Positions 22,123 through 30,124 of a DNA stretch of 32,328 nt are shown here, in pieces. The notes under the pieces were generated by a model, which saw only the letters and a list, made by a program, of their open reading frames with translations, did not search any database and had not been told where the DNA came from. Position numbers and translations under genes: made by a program. Where the stretch lies: the NCBI GenBank assembly GCA_028281795.1, contig JANQJE010000035.1:1-32328 (forward strand). The letters run 5' to 3'. The first letter of the stretch is position 1; the number at the start of each line of letters is the position of its first letter. The DNA comes from Cohaesibacteraceae bacterium. GTDB lineage: Bacteria; Pseudomonadota; Alphaproteobacteria; Rhizobiales; MH13.

Positions 22123-23329
22123 CGGTCGGCTCCTCATGAACAGGCAGGCAAATGATCTCGCGTGCAGCGAGGTCGGCGATCTCATTCTCGCTGAGCCCAA
22201 GTTCTCCCAGCACGTCGGTGGTGTCTGCGCCGAGCACGGGCGGGTGGGACCTTAGACCTGGGGCATGGCCATTCATTTCGATGGGCAGCGCCGGCAGTTT
22301 GGTGGTGACGCCGTCTGACAGTTGCGTCGTCAGCAAGCGTCTGCCGGCGTTGAGATGCGGGTCATCGAACAACTGCTCCGGCTTGGCCACATGGGCAAAT
22401 GGCAGTTTCGCGGTGATGGCTTTCTCCGTCAGTTCGGCGAGCGAAAGCGCCCCGACGATTTCGCTGACAGCGGGTAGCAGCCGTTCTCTTGCTTCAATGC
22501 GCTGGTTGTTGGTGGCAAGTGTTTCATCTTCCGCCAGGTCGGGACGTTCGAAGACGTCGCAGAAGCGTGCCCAATGGCGGTCGGACGTAATACCGAGGAA
22601 CACGCGTTCGCCATCGAGGCTGATGAACTGATCATAGATCGCCCAGGCCGACACGCGCGCGGGCATCGGCGGCACCGGTTCATCGGAGAGGGCGGCATAG
22701 GCGAGGTGCTGGCCCATCAGAAACATCGCCGACTCGAACAGGTTGGAGGTGACAAGTTGACCTTTGCCGGTTGCTTCGCGTTCACGCAGTGCGGCCTGAA
22801 TGGCGATCACACCGAACATGCCGCCCATGATATCGACGACCGAGGATCCAGCGCGCAGTGGCTGGCCGGGAGGACCGGTCATGTAGGCGAGGCCGCTCAT
22901 CATCTGAACGACCTCATCGAGTGCAACGCGGTTCTCATAAGGCCCGGCAGAAAACCCTTTGAGTGACAGATAGATGAGCTGCGGAAAGGTGTCTTTCAGC
23001 GCATCGTACCCGAGCCCCAGACGCTCCATTGTTCCCGGCCCGAAATTCTCGATCAGCACGTCGGATATTGCGATGAGTTTCTTGGCCAGTGCCAGCCCTT
23101 CCGGGGTTTTCAGGTTGAGAGCGACACTCTTCTTGTTGCGGTTGAAAAAAGGGAAGTAACCCGTTCCGAAACCTTTGAGTTTGCGTGTCGGGTCGCCACC
23201 AGGAGCAGGTTCGATCCGGATCACCTCAGCGCCCAGATCAGCGAGCACCAGACCTGCCGTCGGTCCCATGACCGTGTGGCCGAAGTCGAGCACGCGCAGG
23301 TTGGCAAGTGGAAGGGTTTGGGAGGGCAT
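22115..23329 (-). CDS. Family III CoA-transferase (CaiB/BaiF)
   Basis: A 404-residue class III CoA-transferase, which moves CoA between acids through an aspartyl anhydride. LANLRVLDFGHTVMGPTAGLVLADLGAEVIRIE opens the protein and LIENFGPGTMERLGLGYDAL is the usual central block. Asp138 in NRVALDEVVQ is the expected catalytic aspartate. The start ATG 23329 gives the family length; the frame extends to 23410 with no family match. Its end overlaps the citryl-CoA-lyase-like gene by eight bases, so the two are translationally coupled. Donor and acceptor acids cannot be told from sequence. Confidence 0.9.
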   Translation of the reverse strand: MPSQTLPLANLRVLDFGHTVMGPTAGLVLADLGAEVIRIEPAPGGDPTRKLKGFGTGYFPFFNRNKKSVALNLKTPEGLALAKKLIAISDVLIENFGPGTMERLGLGYDALKDTFPQLIYLSLKGFSAGPYENRVALDEVVQMMSGLAYMTGPPGQPLRAGSSVVDIMGGMFGVIAIQAALREREATGKGQLVTSNLFESAMFLMGQHLAYAALSDEPVPPMPARVSAWAIYDQFISLDGERVFLGITSDRHWARFCDVFERPDLAEDETLATNNQRIEARERLLPAVSEIVGALSLAELTEKAITAKLPFAHVAKPEQLFDDPHLNAGRRLLTTQLSDGVTTKLPALPIEMNGHAPGLRSHPPVLGADTTDVLGELGLSENEIADLAAREIICLPVHEEPTDE

Positions 23330-23415
23330 AAGAGGCTTTCTGATCGCGCGTTGCTCTCTGCCTATCACATTCGCGTTGGGTGGGTAGCCTTGGTGCGGGC
23401 AAGCGCGCATAGGAC

Positions 23416-23454
23416 GTTCAACAGCAGGTGCACGGCATCTGCACCCTCTTGAAC
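23416..23454. repeat. Nested inverted repeats upstream of the GST gene
   Basis: GTTCAA at 23416-23421 pairs with TTGAAC at 23449-23454. Inside it GGTGCA at 23427-23432 pairs with TGCACC at 23440-23445 around a seven-base loop. The inner spacers are five and three bases. It lies 15 bases before the GST ATG and 87 bases before the divergent CoA-transferase start. It could fold in the GST leader RNA or bind a regulator dimer. The rest of the 140-base gap shows nothing clear. Confidence 0.5.
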
Positions 23455-23469
23455 ATATTGGATACTCTC

Positions 23470-24093
23470 ATGCTCACGCTTTACGCTTGGAATACCCCTA
23501 ATGGGCAGAAGCCCGCTATCTTGCTCGAAGAGCTTGGCCTTACCTACGATCTGGTGATGATCGACATCGGCAAAGGCGATCAACACAAAGACGATTTTCG
23601 GGTGATCAGTCCGAACAGCAAAATTCCCGCGCTTGTGGATGGCGAACAGACGATGTTCGAATCCGGGGCGATCCTGATGCATCTGGCGGAGAAGCATGGC
23701 AGGTTTCTGCCGATGTCAGGGCAGGCGCGCATCGATACGCTTGTCTGGACCTTCTGGCAGGTTGGCGGACTTGGGCCGATGATCGGCCAATGGGGACACT
23801 TTTCCCGTGCCGAGGAGAAAATCCCCTACGCGATCGAGCGTTATCTTGCTGAGTCCATTCGTCTTCTGGAGGTCATGGAAGAACAGCTTTCGAAGAATGC
23901 CTTTCTGGCCGGAGAGGAATACACCATTGCCGACATGATGAGCTTTCCCTGGGTAAAGGGGGGCTATCAGTTCATCAACAAGGCCTCGCCGGATCGCCTG
24001 CCGCCACTGACGGCAACGCGTGCCTGGGTCGAGACGATCGATGCACGCCCTGCTGTTCAGGCGGCACTGAAGCGTTTGAAACCGGAGTCCTAG
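23470..24093 (+). CDS. Glutathione S-transferase family protein (Ure2p/YfcG-like)
   Basis: A 207-residue GST with an N-terminal thioredoxin-like domain (residues 1-80: LTLYAWNTPNGQKPAILLEELGLTYDL). The cis-proline is in NSKIPALVDG and the glutathione-contacting ESGAI in FESGAILMHLAE. An all-helical C-terminal domain includes GEEYTIADMMSFPWV, the usual N-capping box motif. The NTPNGQK start region is like the Nu-class/Ure2p-like proteins YfcG and YghU, which often act as disulfide-bond reductases. ATG 23470 was chosen because the LTLY strand follows directly; the upstream frame would cross the nested inverted repeat. The gene is monocistronic, with a hairpin after it. Confidence 0.9.
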   Translation: MLTLYAWNTPNGQKPAILLEELGLTYDLVMIDIGKGDQHKDDFRVISPNSKIPALVDGEQTMFESGAILMHLAEKHGRFLPMSGQARIDTLVWTFWQVGGLGPMIGQWGHFSRAEEKIPYAIERYLAESIRLLEVMEEQLSKNAFLAGEEYTIADMMSFPWVKGGYQFINKASPDRLPPLTATRAWVETIDARPAVQAALKRLKPES

Positions 24094-24120
24094 TCAGTCT
24101 ATCTCAATTGGATCGGCTGA

Positions 24121-24140
24121 ACGCGAGCGCGCGCTCGTGT
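24121..24140 (+). terminator. Probable rho-independent terminator of the GST gene
   Basis: CGAGCGCGCGCTCG is self-complementary and, with flanking A-T and C-G pairs, forms a GC-rich hairpin 27 bases after the GST stop. It is followed by TTTAGCCGTTTTTCTT, a broken T-rich tract. The loop would be four bases within the GC run. Confidence 0.55.
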
Positions 24141-24343
24141 TTAGCCGTTTTTCTTGCTCTGGACCTGATTCAACCAGTCTTCAAATCGGTCTGTACCATC
24201 ACGCCGGAACGATGTTCGGACGTCTGGGGGCGTATTCACATTTGGTTTCGTCAAAATGCATCTTATGTTAGGAATACGTAATATAACGGGTATACCGAAA
24301 CAGTCCTTATTGACGTAGCGGTGTTCTAACGTGGGAGAAGCAG
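24141..24343 (+). promoter_or_regulatory. Upstream region of the AMP-ligase gene with GGTATACC palindrome
   Basis: No gene is seen in these 203 bases. They are richer in A and T than the neighbours, especially at 24241-24300. A perfect 8-base palindrome GGTATACC lies at 24289-24296, and a TACGTA at 24275-24280. The area probably contains the promoter and an operator of the ligase gene, with GGGAGAAGCAG as ribosome binding site before ATG 24344. No exact promoter boxes are proposed. Confidence 0.35.
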
Positions 24344-25999
24344 ATGGTGCAGCAGGCGGCGCCGGTTGATGGTGCGGTCCAGGGGTTTTCTGGGCAAACG
24401 GTTAAGGTCGGCAAAAGGACGATTGTCATACCGGAGGCCGGGAAAGAACCATGGCGCAAATCGCTGTTTACGGCGCTTTGCGATGCACGTGCCAAACACG
24501 GTGGCAGCACCGTCGTCGTCAATGACTTTGCCAACACATCCCTGACATACGACCGATTGACGCTGGGTGCCATCCTGCTCGGCGACAAGCTGCGCGACCT
24601 AGGCCGGCCCGATGAGCCGCTCGGCATTCTTCTACCCAACGCATCCGGTGTGACGGCGGTCTTTTTTGCCTGCCAGGCCATAGGCCGCGTTCCAGCGATG
24701 CTCAACTATTCAGCCGGTCTGCGCAGCTTAAGGGCGGCCTGCGAAACCGCTCAGGTCAGTGTGATTGTGTCCTCTCGCGCATTTGTCGAGAAAGCGGGTC
24801 TTGAGGACCTGGTCGAAGGGCTTTCCCAAAACTGCCAGTTTGTCTGGACAGAAGATCTGCGCGCGCAGATCGGCTTCATGGATAAGATGAAGGGCATGGC
24901 GCGGCTCAAACTGGCTTTAGGTGGTGTGCAAGGTCACAAGACATCACCGGATGCGGTGGCCGTGATGCTGTTCACATCCGGAACGGAGGGCTTGCCCAAG
25001 GGGGTCGCGCTGACCCATGCCAACATGCTGGCTAACTGCTGGCAGATCGATCAAATCAGCGACTTGCAAACCGGTGATCTGTTCTTCACTGCATTGCCCG
25101 TCTTTCATGCCTTTGGACTCACGGCCGGGCTTGTCGGCGGTGTCGTGCTTGGCATTGGAGCCTACTTCTATCCCTCGCCGCTGCATTACAAGGAGATTCC
25201 CTCGCATGTGCGCAAGTCGGGCGCGAAGGTCGTCGTGTCGACCGATACGTTCGTCAACGGCTGGATCAAATCCGCCGAGCCTACCGACTTCAGTAATATC
25301 CGTATGATGGTGCTGGGCGCTGAACGTGTGCGCGAACAGACCCGGCAGCTTTTCCGGGACAAGTTCGATATCGATCTTTTGGAGGGCTATGGCGTGACCG
25401 AGGCCGCACCGGTTCTTTCCGTCAACCACGAGCACGACAACACCCCGGGTACCGCTGGATATCTTCTGCCGGCGATCGAGTACAAGATCGAGCCGATAGC
25501 CGGGCTTTCAGAGGGTGGGCGCCTGCTTGTGCGCGGGCCCAATGTGATGGCGGGCTATATCATGCATGACGCGCCGGGCGTGATCCGTCCGCTCCCGGAT
25601 GGCTGGCACGATACCGGCGACATCGTTGATGTCGATGAGGCAGGGCGTGTGCGTATCAAGGGCCGCGCCAAACGTTTTGCCAAGCTTGGCGGTGAAATGG
25701 TCTCGCTCAGTGCCGTCGAAGCCTACGTCAGCGAAGTCTGGCCGGATGAGAACCATGCCGTGGTTGCGGTCCCGGACAAGCGTAAGGGCGAGACGCTTGT
25801 GCTGGTGACGGAGAAAGACAACCCGGATCTCGATGAGGTGCGTGCATGGGCCAAGGAGCAGGGCGTTTCTGAGCTTATGCTGCCGAAGAAAGCCGTGGTG
25901 GTCGACGAGATGCCGGTGTTGGGCACCGGCAAGCTCAATTACGGCGCGCTGGATGAGATCGCCAATCCGGAAGCCGGTGATGAGGAGGCTGCTGCCTGA
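24344..25999 (+). CDS. Aas-like acyl-CoA/acyl-ACP synthetase (AMP-binding), stand-alone
   Basis: A 551-residue ANL-superfamily ligase that activates a carboxylic acid as its adenylate and passes it to CoA or acyl carrier protein. The P-loop MLFTSGTEGLPKG is at about 208-220. LLEGYGVTEAAPVLSVN (motif A5), WHDTGDIVDVDEAGRVRIKGRAKRFAKLGGEMVS (A7-A8) and the C-terminal lysine in LGTGKLNYG complete the set. The whole is strikingly like the ligase half of E. coli Aas (FHAFGLTAGL, YPSPLHYKEIP, GEMVSL), but no acyltransferase domain precedes it; the first 40 residues are unique. A likely role is recycling fatty acids onto ACP or activating a medium or long chain acid. It is transcribed alone and is convergent with the FAD monooxygenase gene, 17 bases away. 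Confidence 0.88.
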   Translation: MVQQAAPVDGAVQGFSGQTVKVGKRTIVIPEAGKEPWRKSLFTALCDARAKHGGSTVVVNDFANTSLTYDRLTLGAILLGDKLRDLGRPDEPLGILLPNASGVTAVFFACQAIGRVPAMLNYSAGLRSLRAACETAQVSVIVSSRAFVEKAGLEDLVEGLSQNCQFVWTEDLRAQIGFMDKMKGMARLKLALGGVQGHKTSPDAVAVMLFTSGTEGLPKGVALTHANMLANCWQIDQISDLQTGDLFFTALPVFHAFGLTAGLVGGVVLGIGAYFYPSPLHYKEIPSHVRKSGAKVVVSTDTFVNGWIKSAEPTDFSNIRMMVLGAERVREQTRQLFRDKFDIDLLEGYGVTEAAPVLSVNHEHDNTPGTAGYLLPAIEYKIEPIAGLSEGGRLLVRGPNVMAGYIMHDAPGVIRPLPDGWHDTGDIVDVDEAGRVRIKGRAKRFAKLGGEMVSLSAVEAYVSEVWPDENHAVVAVPDKRKGETLVLVTEKDNPDLDEVRAWAKEQGVSELMLPKKAVVVDEMPVLGTGKLNYGALDEIANPEAGDEEAAA

Positions 26000-26016
26000 T
26001 CACCGCTTCGGGTGTG

Positions 26017-27129
26017 TCAGGTTCCAGTGGCTTTCCAGCCGTAGAGCCAGTCATAGCGTGCCAGCATGGCGGAACCGGATTGCGCCCGTAAGACAGCGTT
26101 GCGCGCGAAAGCCATGGCACCAGTTAGATGGTAGATGTGGCCGTTGCGCGCGGCCTCCTTCCAGACTCGCGTCACTCTTGCTTTGCGCGCCATTTCATAA
26201 CGTGCCAGTGCCTGATCGCGCTCAGGCGTTGAGGTCAGCATATAAGAAAGAACCCAGGCATCCTCGATTGCCATCGCGCCGCCTTGCGCCATGAAGGGCA
26301 GCATTGCGTGGGCCGCATCGCCGACCAGCGCCACATGCTCGTCGACCCACACATCTTGAGGGTCGACACCAAAGAGGGGCCATGGAGTCCAGCTTTCCTG
26401 TTCGGCGAGCCGCGCCAGCAATCCAACATGCCACCCGGCAAAAGCGTGAACCAGTTCGTCGTGCGGGTTGGAAAGGTTCGGTTGCGGGTCGTTCGTTTGA
26501 GCAATGGCCACGAGGTTTCGCGCTTTGCCGCTGCTGATCGGATAGTCGACGAGGTGAGCCTTCGGGCCAAACCAGACCTTCGTGATCGGGTTTCGATCGA
26601 TATGCTCAACCGGATGGGTTGTTCTCCAGGCGACATAGCCGGTGAAGCGTTTATGCGATGAGGTGCGCAGGACAGCGCGCCAGGCGGAATGCACACCGTC
26701 GGCTGCGACGATCAAAGGGTGGGTATTGTCCGGCTCAACGGTGGAACCACGCTTCAGGTCGATAAGATCGTGCGCGTCGCACGCATCCGCCAGGACTTGC
26801 TGAAGATCTGCACGGTGGATGACCGCATAGTTGGCACCGTAGCGTTCGAAAGCCGTTTCTCCCAGAGGGATTTCCGCGAGTGGTTTGTTGGTGCGCCCAT
26901 CGTGTAGAGCGATCTTTGCAGGCGTTACTGTACGGTATGCCAGAGCCTCCCCGAGCCCAAGTGCGAGCAAAATGGACATTGCATTCGGGGACAGTTGGAT
27001 ACCTGCCCCCACTTCTTCAAAGACCGGGGCTTTTTCATGCACAATGCTGGCAACGCCATGATGGGCGAGGCTCAGTGCTGTCGTTAGCCCGGCAATCCCA
27101 CCGCCAACAATGGGGACAGGTGCTTTCAT
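26017..27129 (-). CDS. FAD-dependent monooxygenase (salicylate-hydroxylase-like)
   Basis: A 370-residue class A flavin monooxygenase. GGGIAG at residues 9-14 is the Rossmann motif. IVAADGVHSAWR is the DG motif, and VALVGDAAHAMLPFMAQGGAMAIEDAWVL is the GD motif. The closest known types are salicylate 1-hydroxylase and 3-hydroxybenzoate 6-hydroxylase; the substrate is not clear. The start ATG 27129 is chosen over a GTG three codons earlier because MKAPVPIVGGG is the usual length before the flavin motif; neither has a good ribosome binding site. It follows a small zinc-finger gene by 23 bases. It is not beside the pca operon but could feed aromatic catabolism. Confidence 0.87.
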   Translation of the reverse strand: MKAPVPIVGGGIAGLTTALSLAHHGVASIVHEKAPVFEEVGAGIQLSPNAMSILLALGLGEALAYRTVTPAKIALHDGRTNKPLAEIPLGETAFERYGANYAVIHRADLQQVLADACDAHDLIDLKRGSTVEPDNTHPLIVAADGVHSAWRAVLRTSSHKRFTGYVAWRTTHPVEHIDRNPITKVWFGPKAHLVDYPISSGKARNLVAIAQTNDPQPNLSNPHDELVHAFAGWHVGLLARLAEQESWTPWPLFGVDPQDVWVDEHVALVGDAAHAMLPFMAQGGAMAIEDAWVLSYMLTSTPERDQALARYEMARKARVTRVWKEAARNGHIYHLTGAMAFARNAVLRAQSGSAMLARYDWLYGWKATGT

Positions 27130-27152
27130 GTCACGCACGAACGCTTATCGGA

Positions 27153-27404
27153 TCAGGCCGCAGCATCCTCGCCGGTCCACACCGTGTCGGCCGGGTTTGC
27201 ACCATGCGCACCTAGGGACTCATTGTACACGTAAAGGGTGGAGCAGTATGGGCAGACCTTTTCACGCTCATCTCCGAACGTCAGGAATACGTGGGGATGA
27301 TCAAAGGGTGGTTTTGCGCCGATGCACATGAACGCGTGCGCCCCGACTTCGACGCGCGGAAGACCATCGTGATTGTGGACGTGGAGTATTGCCTGGTCGG
27401 CCAT
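27153..27404 (-). CDS. CHCC-type zinc-finger domain protein (NDUFS6-like)
   Basis: An 83-residue protein with the zf-CHCC pattern: Cys27 in CIGAKPPFDHPHVF, His36 or His38, and Cys51 and Cys54 in KVCPYCSTLY. This domain binds one zinc and is found in the mitochondrial complex I subunit NDUFS6 and in short alphaproteobacterial proteins thought to act with complex I or its assembly. ATG 27404 has a weak AGG-containing ribosome binding site. The gene likely shares a transcript with the FAD monooxygenase gene behind it. Confidence 0.88.
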   Translation of the reverse strand: MADQAILHVHNHDGLPRVEVGAHAFMCIGAKPPFDHPHVFLTFGDEREKVCPYCSTLYVYNESLGAHGANPADTVWTGEDAAA

Positions 27405-27555
27405 GGATTGCCTGCTGATTTGCTCGTTGGCTGATAGGCGTGGGTCTAACGTGGTCCCCCGATATCATCAAGCGCGCCGTTTGTCGCTTCGCGCGGATTG
27501 TTCCAACGCAGGATGATTGCTAACGCACGCGCCATCAACAGATGAAAGAGCAACG
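27405..27555. other. Divergent intergenic region, no clear signal
   Basis: These 151 bases separate the zinc-finger gene and the alpha/beta hydrolase. They must contain two divergent promoters, but no convincing boxes, operator or RNA gene were recognised. AAAGAG before ATG 27556 is a fair ribosome binding site. Confidence 0.4.
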
Positions 27556-28302
27556 ATGCAACGTTTTGATTCAGATGGAGTCGAGATCGCTTACCACGAC
27601 GAAGGCGAGGGATATCCCATCTTGCTTATCCACGGCTTCGCTTCGAACCATCAGGTCAATTGGGTTGGCCCGGGCTGGTTCGAAACTCTGCGAGGCGCCG
27701 GCCATCGCGTGATTGGAATAGACAATCGCGGCCATGGGCAGAGTGAAAAACTCTATGATCCGGCTCTCTATTCCGCACGCGCGATGGCGGGTGATGCGAG
27801 GCGGTTGCTGGATCACCTGGACATCGCCGATGCCGTGGTGATGGGGTATTCGATGGGCGCGCGCATTTCAGCGTTTCTCTGCATGGATGCACCGGAACGC
27901 GTTTCGCGGGTGATCTTCGGCGGGCTGGGTATCAATATGGTGCGCGGCATCGGTGGGTCGGAACAGATCGCGCAGGCTCTGCGCGCCCCGTCTTTGTCGT
28001 CTGTTGAAAGCGAGGTGGGCAAGGCATTCCGTATCTTTGCCGAGCAGACTCAATCCGACCGCGAGGCGCTCGCCTCCTGCATTCTGGCATCACGTGATCC
28101 GATCATGGAGAGTGATGTTCGTGCGATCGATCAGTCTGCACTGGTTGCCGTTGGCACCAACGATACCGTATCGGGGGATGGTGGAGAGTTGGCTCAGCTT
28201 CTCCCGCATGGGCGGTTTCTCGATATCACGCGCCGCGATCATATGACCGCGGTGGGCGACAAGATCTACAAGGCGGGTGTTCTCGATTTTCTCAGTGCTT
28301 AG
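27556..28302 (+). CDS. Alpha/beta hydrolase
   Basis: A 248-residue alpha/beta hydrolase. The nucleophile elbow is GYSMGA at 97-102 with Ser99. The oxyanion region is LLIHGFASN at 23-31, the VIGIDNRGHGQSEK block is typical, Asp203 in GTNDTVSG is the probable acid, and His229 in RRDHMTAVGD is the base. The substrate is unknown; similar proteins are annotated as esterases or lactonases. It resembles PcaD only in fold. ATG 27556 is chosen from family length; a frame from 27517 adds 13 unlikely residues. Its stop overlaps by four bases the stop of the convergent crotonase gene (TTAG). Confidence 0.87.
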   Translation: MQRFDSDGVEIAYHDEGEGYPILLIHGFASNHQVNWVGPGWFETLRGAGHRVIGIDNRGHGQSEKLYDPALYSARAMAGDARRLLDHLDIADAVVMGYSMGARISAFLCMDAPERVSRVIFGGLGINMVRGIGGSEQIAQALRAPSLSSVESEVGKAFRIFAEQTQSDREALASCILASRDPIMESDVRAIDQSALVAVGTNDTVSGDGGELAQLLPHGRFLDITRRDHMTAVGDKIYKAGVLDFLSA

Positions 28303-29093
28303 CAGCCCTTGAAGTCCGGCGTGCGTTTGTCGAGAAAGGCCTGCCAGCCTTCCGCATAGTCCTTTGATCCGAAACAGACATCGGCATCCTTGCGTGCCAG
28401 GGTATCCAGACCCGGGTCGTATGCGGCTGCAACAGCAGACTTTGCCGCGCGGTGCGTGAGGGGCGCTCGGGACAGCAGTGTGCGGATGAGCTTCTCCGCT
28501 TCTTCATCGAAAGCGTCTTGCGGTATGATCTCCTCGAGAAAGCCATACTGCAAAGCCGTCTTGGCCGTGATGGGATCGGCGGTGAAGAAAAGCCGTTTCG
28601 TCGCGCCAGGACCGATCAAACGCACCAGATCGCGCACGCCGTCCACCGGATAGGCAAGGCCGAGTTTGGCCGCGGGCACCGCGAACGTTGCTGTGTCCGA
28701 CGCAAGGCGCAAGTCACAGGCGGCTGCCAGCCCGACGCCGCCGCCAAAGCAAAAACCTTCGATCAGAGCGAGGGTAGGGGTCTTGGCGTTGCGCAGAGCG
28801 GCAAAGGCTGCGCCGTTGAACACCTGATAAGCGCTCGCCTGATCGACATTGCGCCGCGAGTCGGCGAATTCGGAGATGTCGGCACCGGAAACGAAGGTGC
28901 TGTCATGACCGCGCAATGTGATGAGATGAACCATGGGATTCCTATCAGCACGCTCGACCAGTTCTGCGATCTGTTTCCACATGGCAAGCGAAACGGCGTT
29001 ACGCCGAGCTGGATTGACGATGGTGATCGCGGCGAGGGCATCCTTTACCGAGCATGTGACATGCCCTTCTGTTTCCGTCCGATCCTGTGTCAC
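28299..29093 (-). CDS. Enoyl-CoA hydratase/isomerase-family (crotonase fold) protein
   Basis: A crotonase-fold protein of about 264 residues. The oxyanion-hole patterns STFVSGADISEF (about 65-76) and EGFCFGGGVGLAAACDLRLAS (112-132) are clear. The two positions that hold Glu144 and Glu164 in rat enoyl-CoA hydratase are Gly121 (GGGVG) and Ala141 (VPAAKLG). A classical hydratase mechanism is therefore unlikely, and it may be an isomerase, decarboxylase or thioesterase. The start is unsure: GTG 29093 has GGAG eight bases upstream and is preferred, and TTG 29114 would add seven residues. It is convergent with the hydrolase gene and divergent from cysE. Confidence 0.85.
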   Translation of the reverse strand: MTQDRTETEGHVTCSVKDALAAITIVNPARRNAVSLAMWKQIAELVERADRNPMVHLITLRGHDSTFVSGADISEFADSRRNVDQASAYQVFNGAAFAALRNAKTPTLALIEGFCFGGGVGLAAACDLRLASDTATFAVPAAKLGLAYPVDGVRDLVRLIGPGATKRLFFTADPITAKTALQYGFLEEIIPQDAFDEEAEKLIRTLLSRAPLTHRAAKSAVAAAYDPGLDTLARKDADVCFGSKDYAEGWQAFLDKRTPDFKGC

Positions 29094-29146
29094 GTGCACG
29101 TCTCCGGTTGGCAATTTCCATATGCCAGCTATAACCTACGGCCACG

Positions 29147-30037
29147 ATGAACAAACACACGCACATGAACGAGACGGTGGCGAGCGGTTCAAGTCTCTCA
29201 CCTGAGCCCCTTTTGGTTCCGCAGGATCCCATATGGCGGGCCGTGCGCGATGAGGCTTTGGCCGCCATCGATCGCGACCCGGCAACGGCCCCCATGTTTG
29301 AGGGCCAGGTGCTCAATCACAACGCGATGAGCGAAGCGCTGATCAGCGTGCTTGCCGGTCGTCTTTCCGATGCTTTGTGGGGCAGGGATGCGCTCGCTGC
29401 GATCATGAACGATACGCTTGCCGCTTCACCGGATCTCCTCAGGCACGTGGCTGCCGACATCCAGGCGATCTATGACCGCGATCCGGCCTGTAAGCGCTAT
29501 GTTGAGCCGCTGCTTTTTTTCAAAGGGTTTCATGCGCTTCAGGCGCATCGCTTTTCACATGCTCTGTGGGAGGCCGGGCGGCGTGATCTGGCGCTTTTCG
29601 TTCAAAGCCGCATGAGCGCTGTCTTTCAGGTCGACATTCACCCTGCAACGCAGATCGGCGGCGGTATCTTTCTCGATCATGCCACCGGCATCGTGATCGG
29701 TGAAACAGCTGTTGTCGATGACAATGTGTCGATTCTGCAGGGGGTAACGCTAGGCGGTACCGGTAAGGAATGCGGCGACCGCCACCCGAAAGTGCGCTGC
29801 GGCGTTCTGGTTGGTGCCGGTGCCAAGGTTCTCGGCAATATCGAGCTTGGAAAAGGTGCTCGCGTTGCGGCCAGCTCGGTTGTTCTGGATTCAGTGCCGG
29901 AACTGGCAACCGTTGCTGGCATACCGGCGAAAATCGTTGGCATGGCCAAGGCCATGGGCCCGGACTGCATGCCCTCGCTGAGCATGGATCACAATGTGCC
30001 GCATGAACGGCTTGTGGATGGCGGCTCCGGCATCTGA
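29147..30037 (+). CDS. cysE: CysE, serine O-acetyltransferase
   Basis: Transfers acetyl from acetyl-CoA to L-serine, the first step of cysteine synthesis. The 296-residue product has the N-terminal helical SATase domain (about 27-165, PIWRAVRDEALAAIDRDP and FKGFHALQAHRFSHALWEAGRRDLA). This is followed by the hexapeptide-repeat domain. The catalytic histidines lie in VDIHPATQIGGGIFLDHATGIVIGE, and the GVTLGGTGKECGDRHPKV loop binds acetyl-CoA. The protein is somewhat longer than E. coli CysE (273), with extra N-terminal residues. A later ATG at residue 7 is possible. It precedes a DUF3126 gene, an arrangement known in Rhizobiales. Confidence 0.95.
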   Translation: MNKHTHMNETVASGSSLSPEPLLVPQDPIWRAVRDEALAAIDRDPATAPMFEGQVLNHNAMSEALISVLAGRLSDALWGRDALAAIMNDTLAASPDLLRHVAADIQAIYDRDPACKRYVEPLLFFKGFHALQAHRFSHALWEAGRRDLALFVQSRMSAVFQVDIHPATQIGGGIFLDHATGIVIGETAVVDDNVSILQGVTLGGTGKECGDRHPKVRCGVLVGAGAKVLGNIELGKGARVAASSVVLDSVPELATVAGIPAKIVGMAKAMGPDCMPSLSMDHNVPHERLVDGGSGI

Positions 30038-30124
30038 TGGGGCATGACAACGGGCGTTGCCAGCGTGTGATCATCCGGCCTACAAGCACCTGATATCTTA
30101 TCGCAGACCAGCAGGAGCCAGGCG

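Noticed and set aside
26017-27404. FAD monooxygenase as part of the pca pathway
   Set aside because: It is about 14 kb from the pca operon, in a different transcript; a link to aromatic use is only a possibility from its family.
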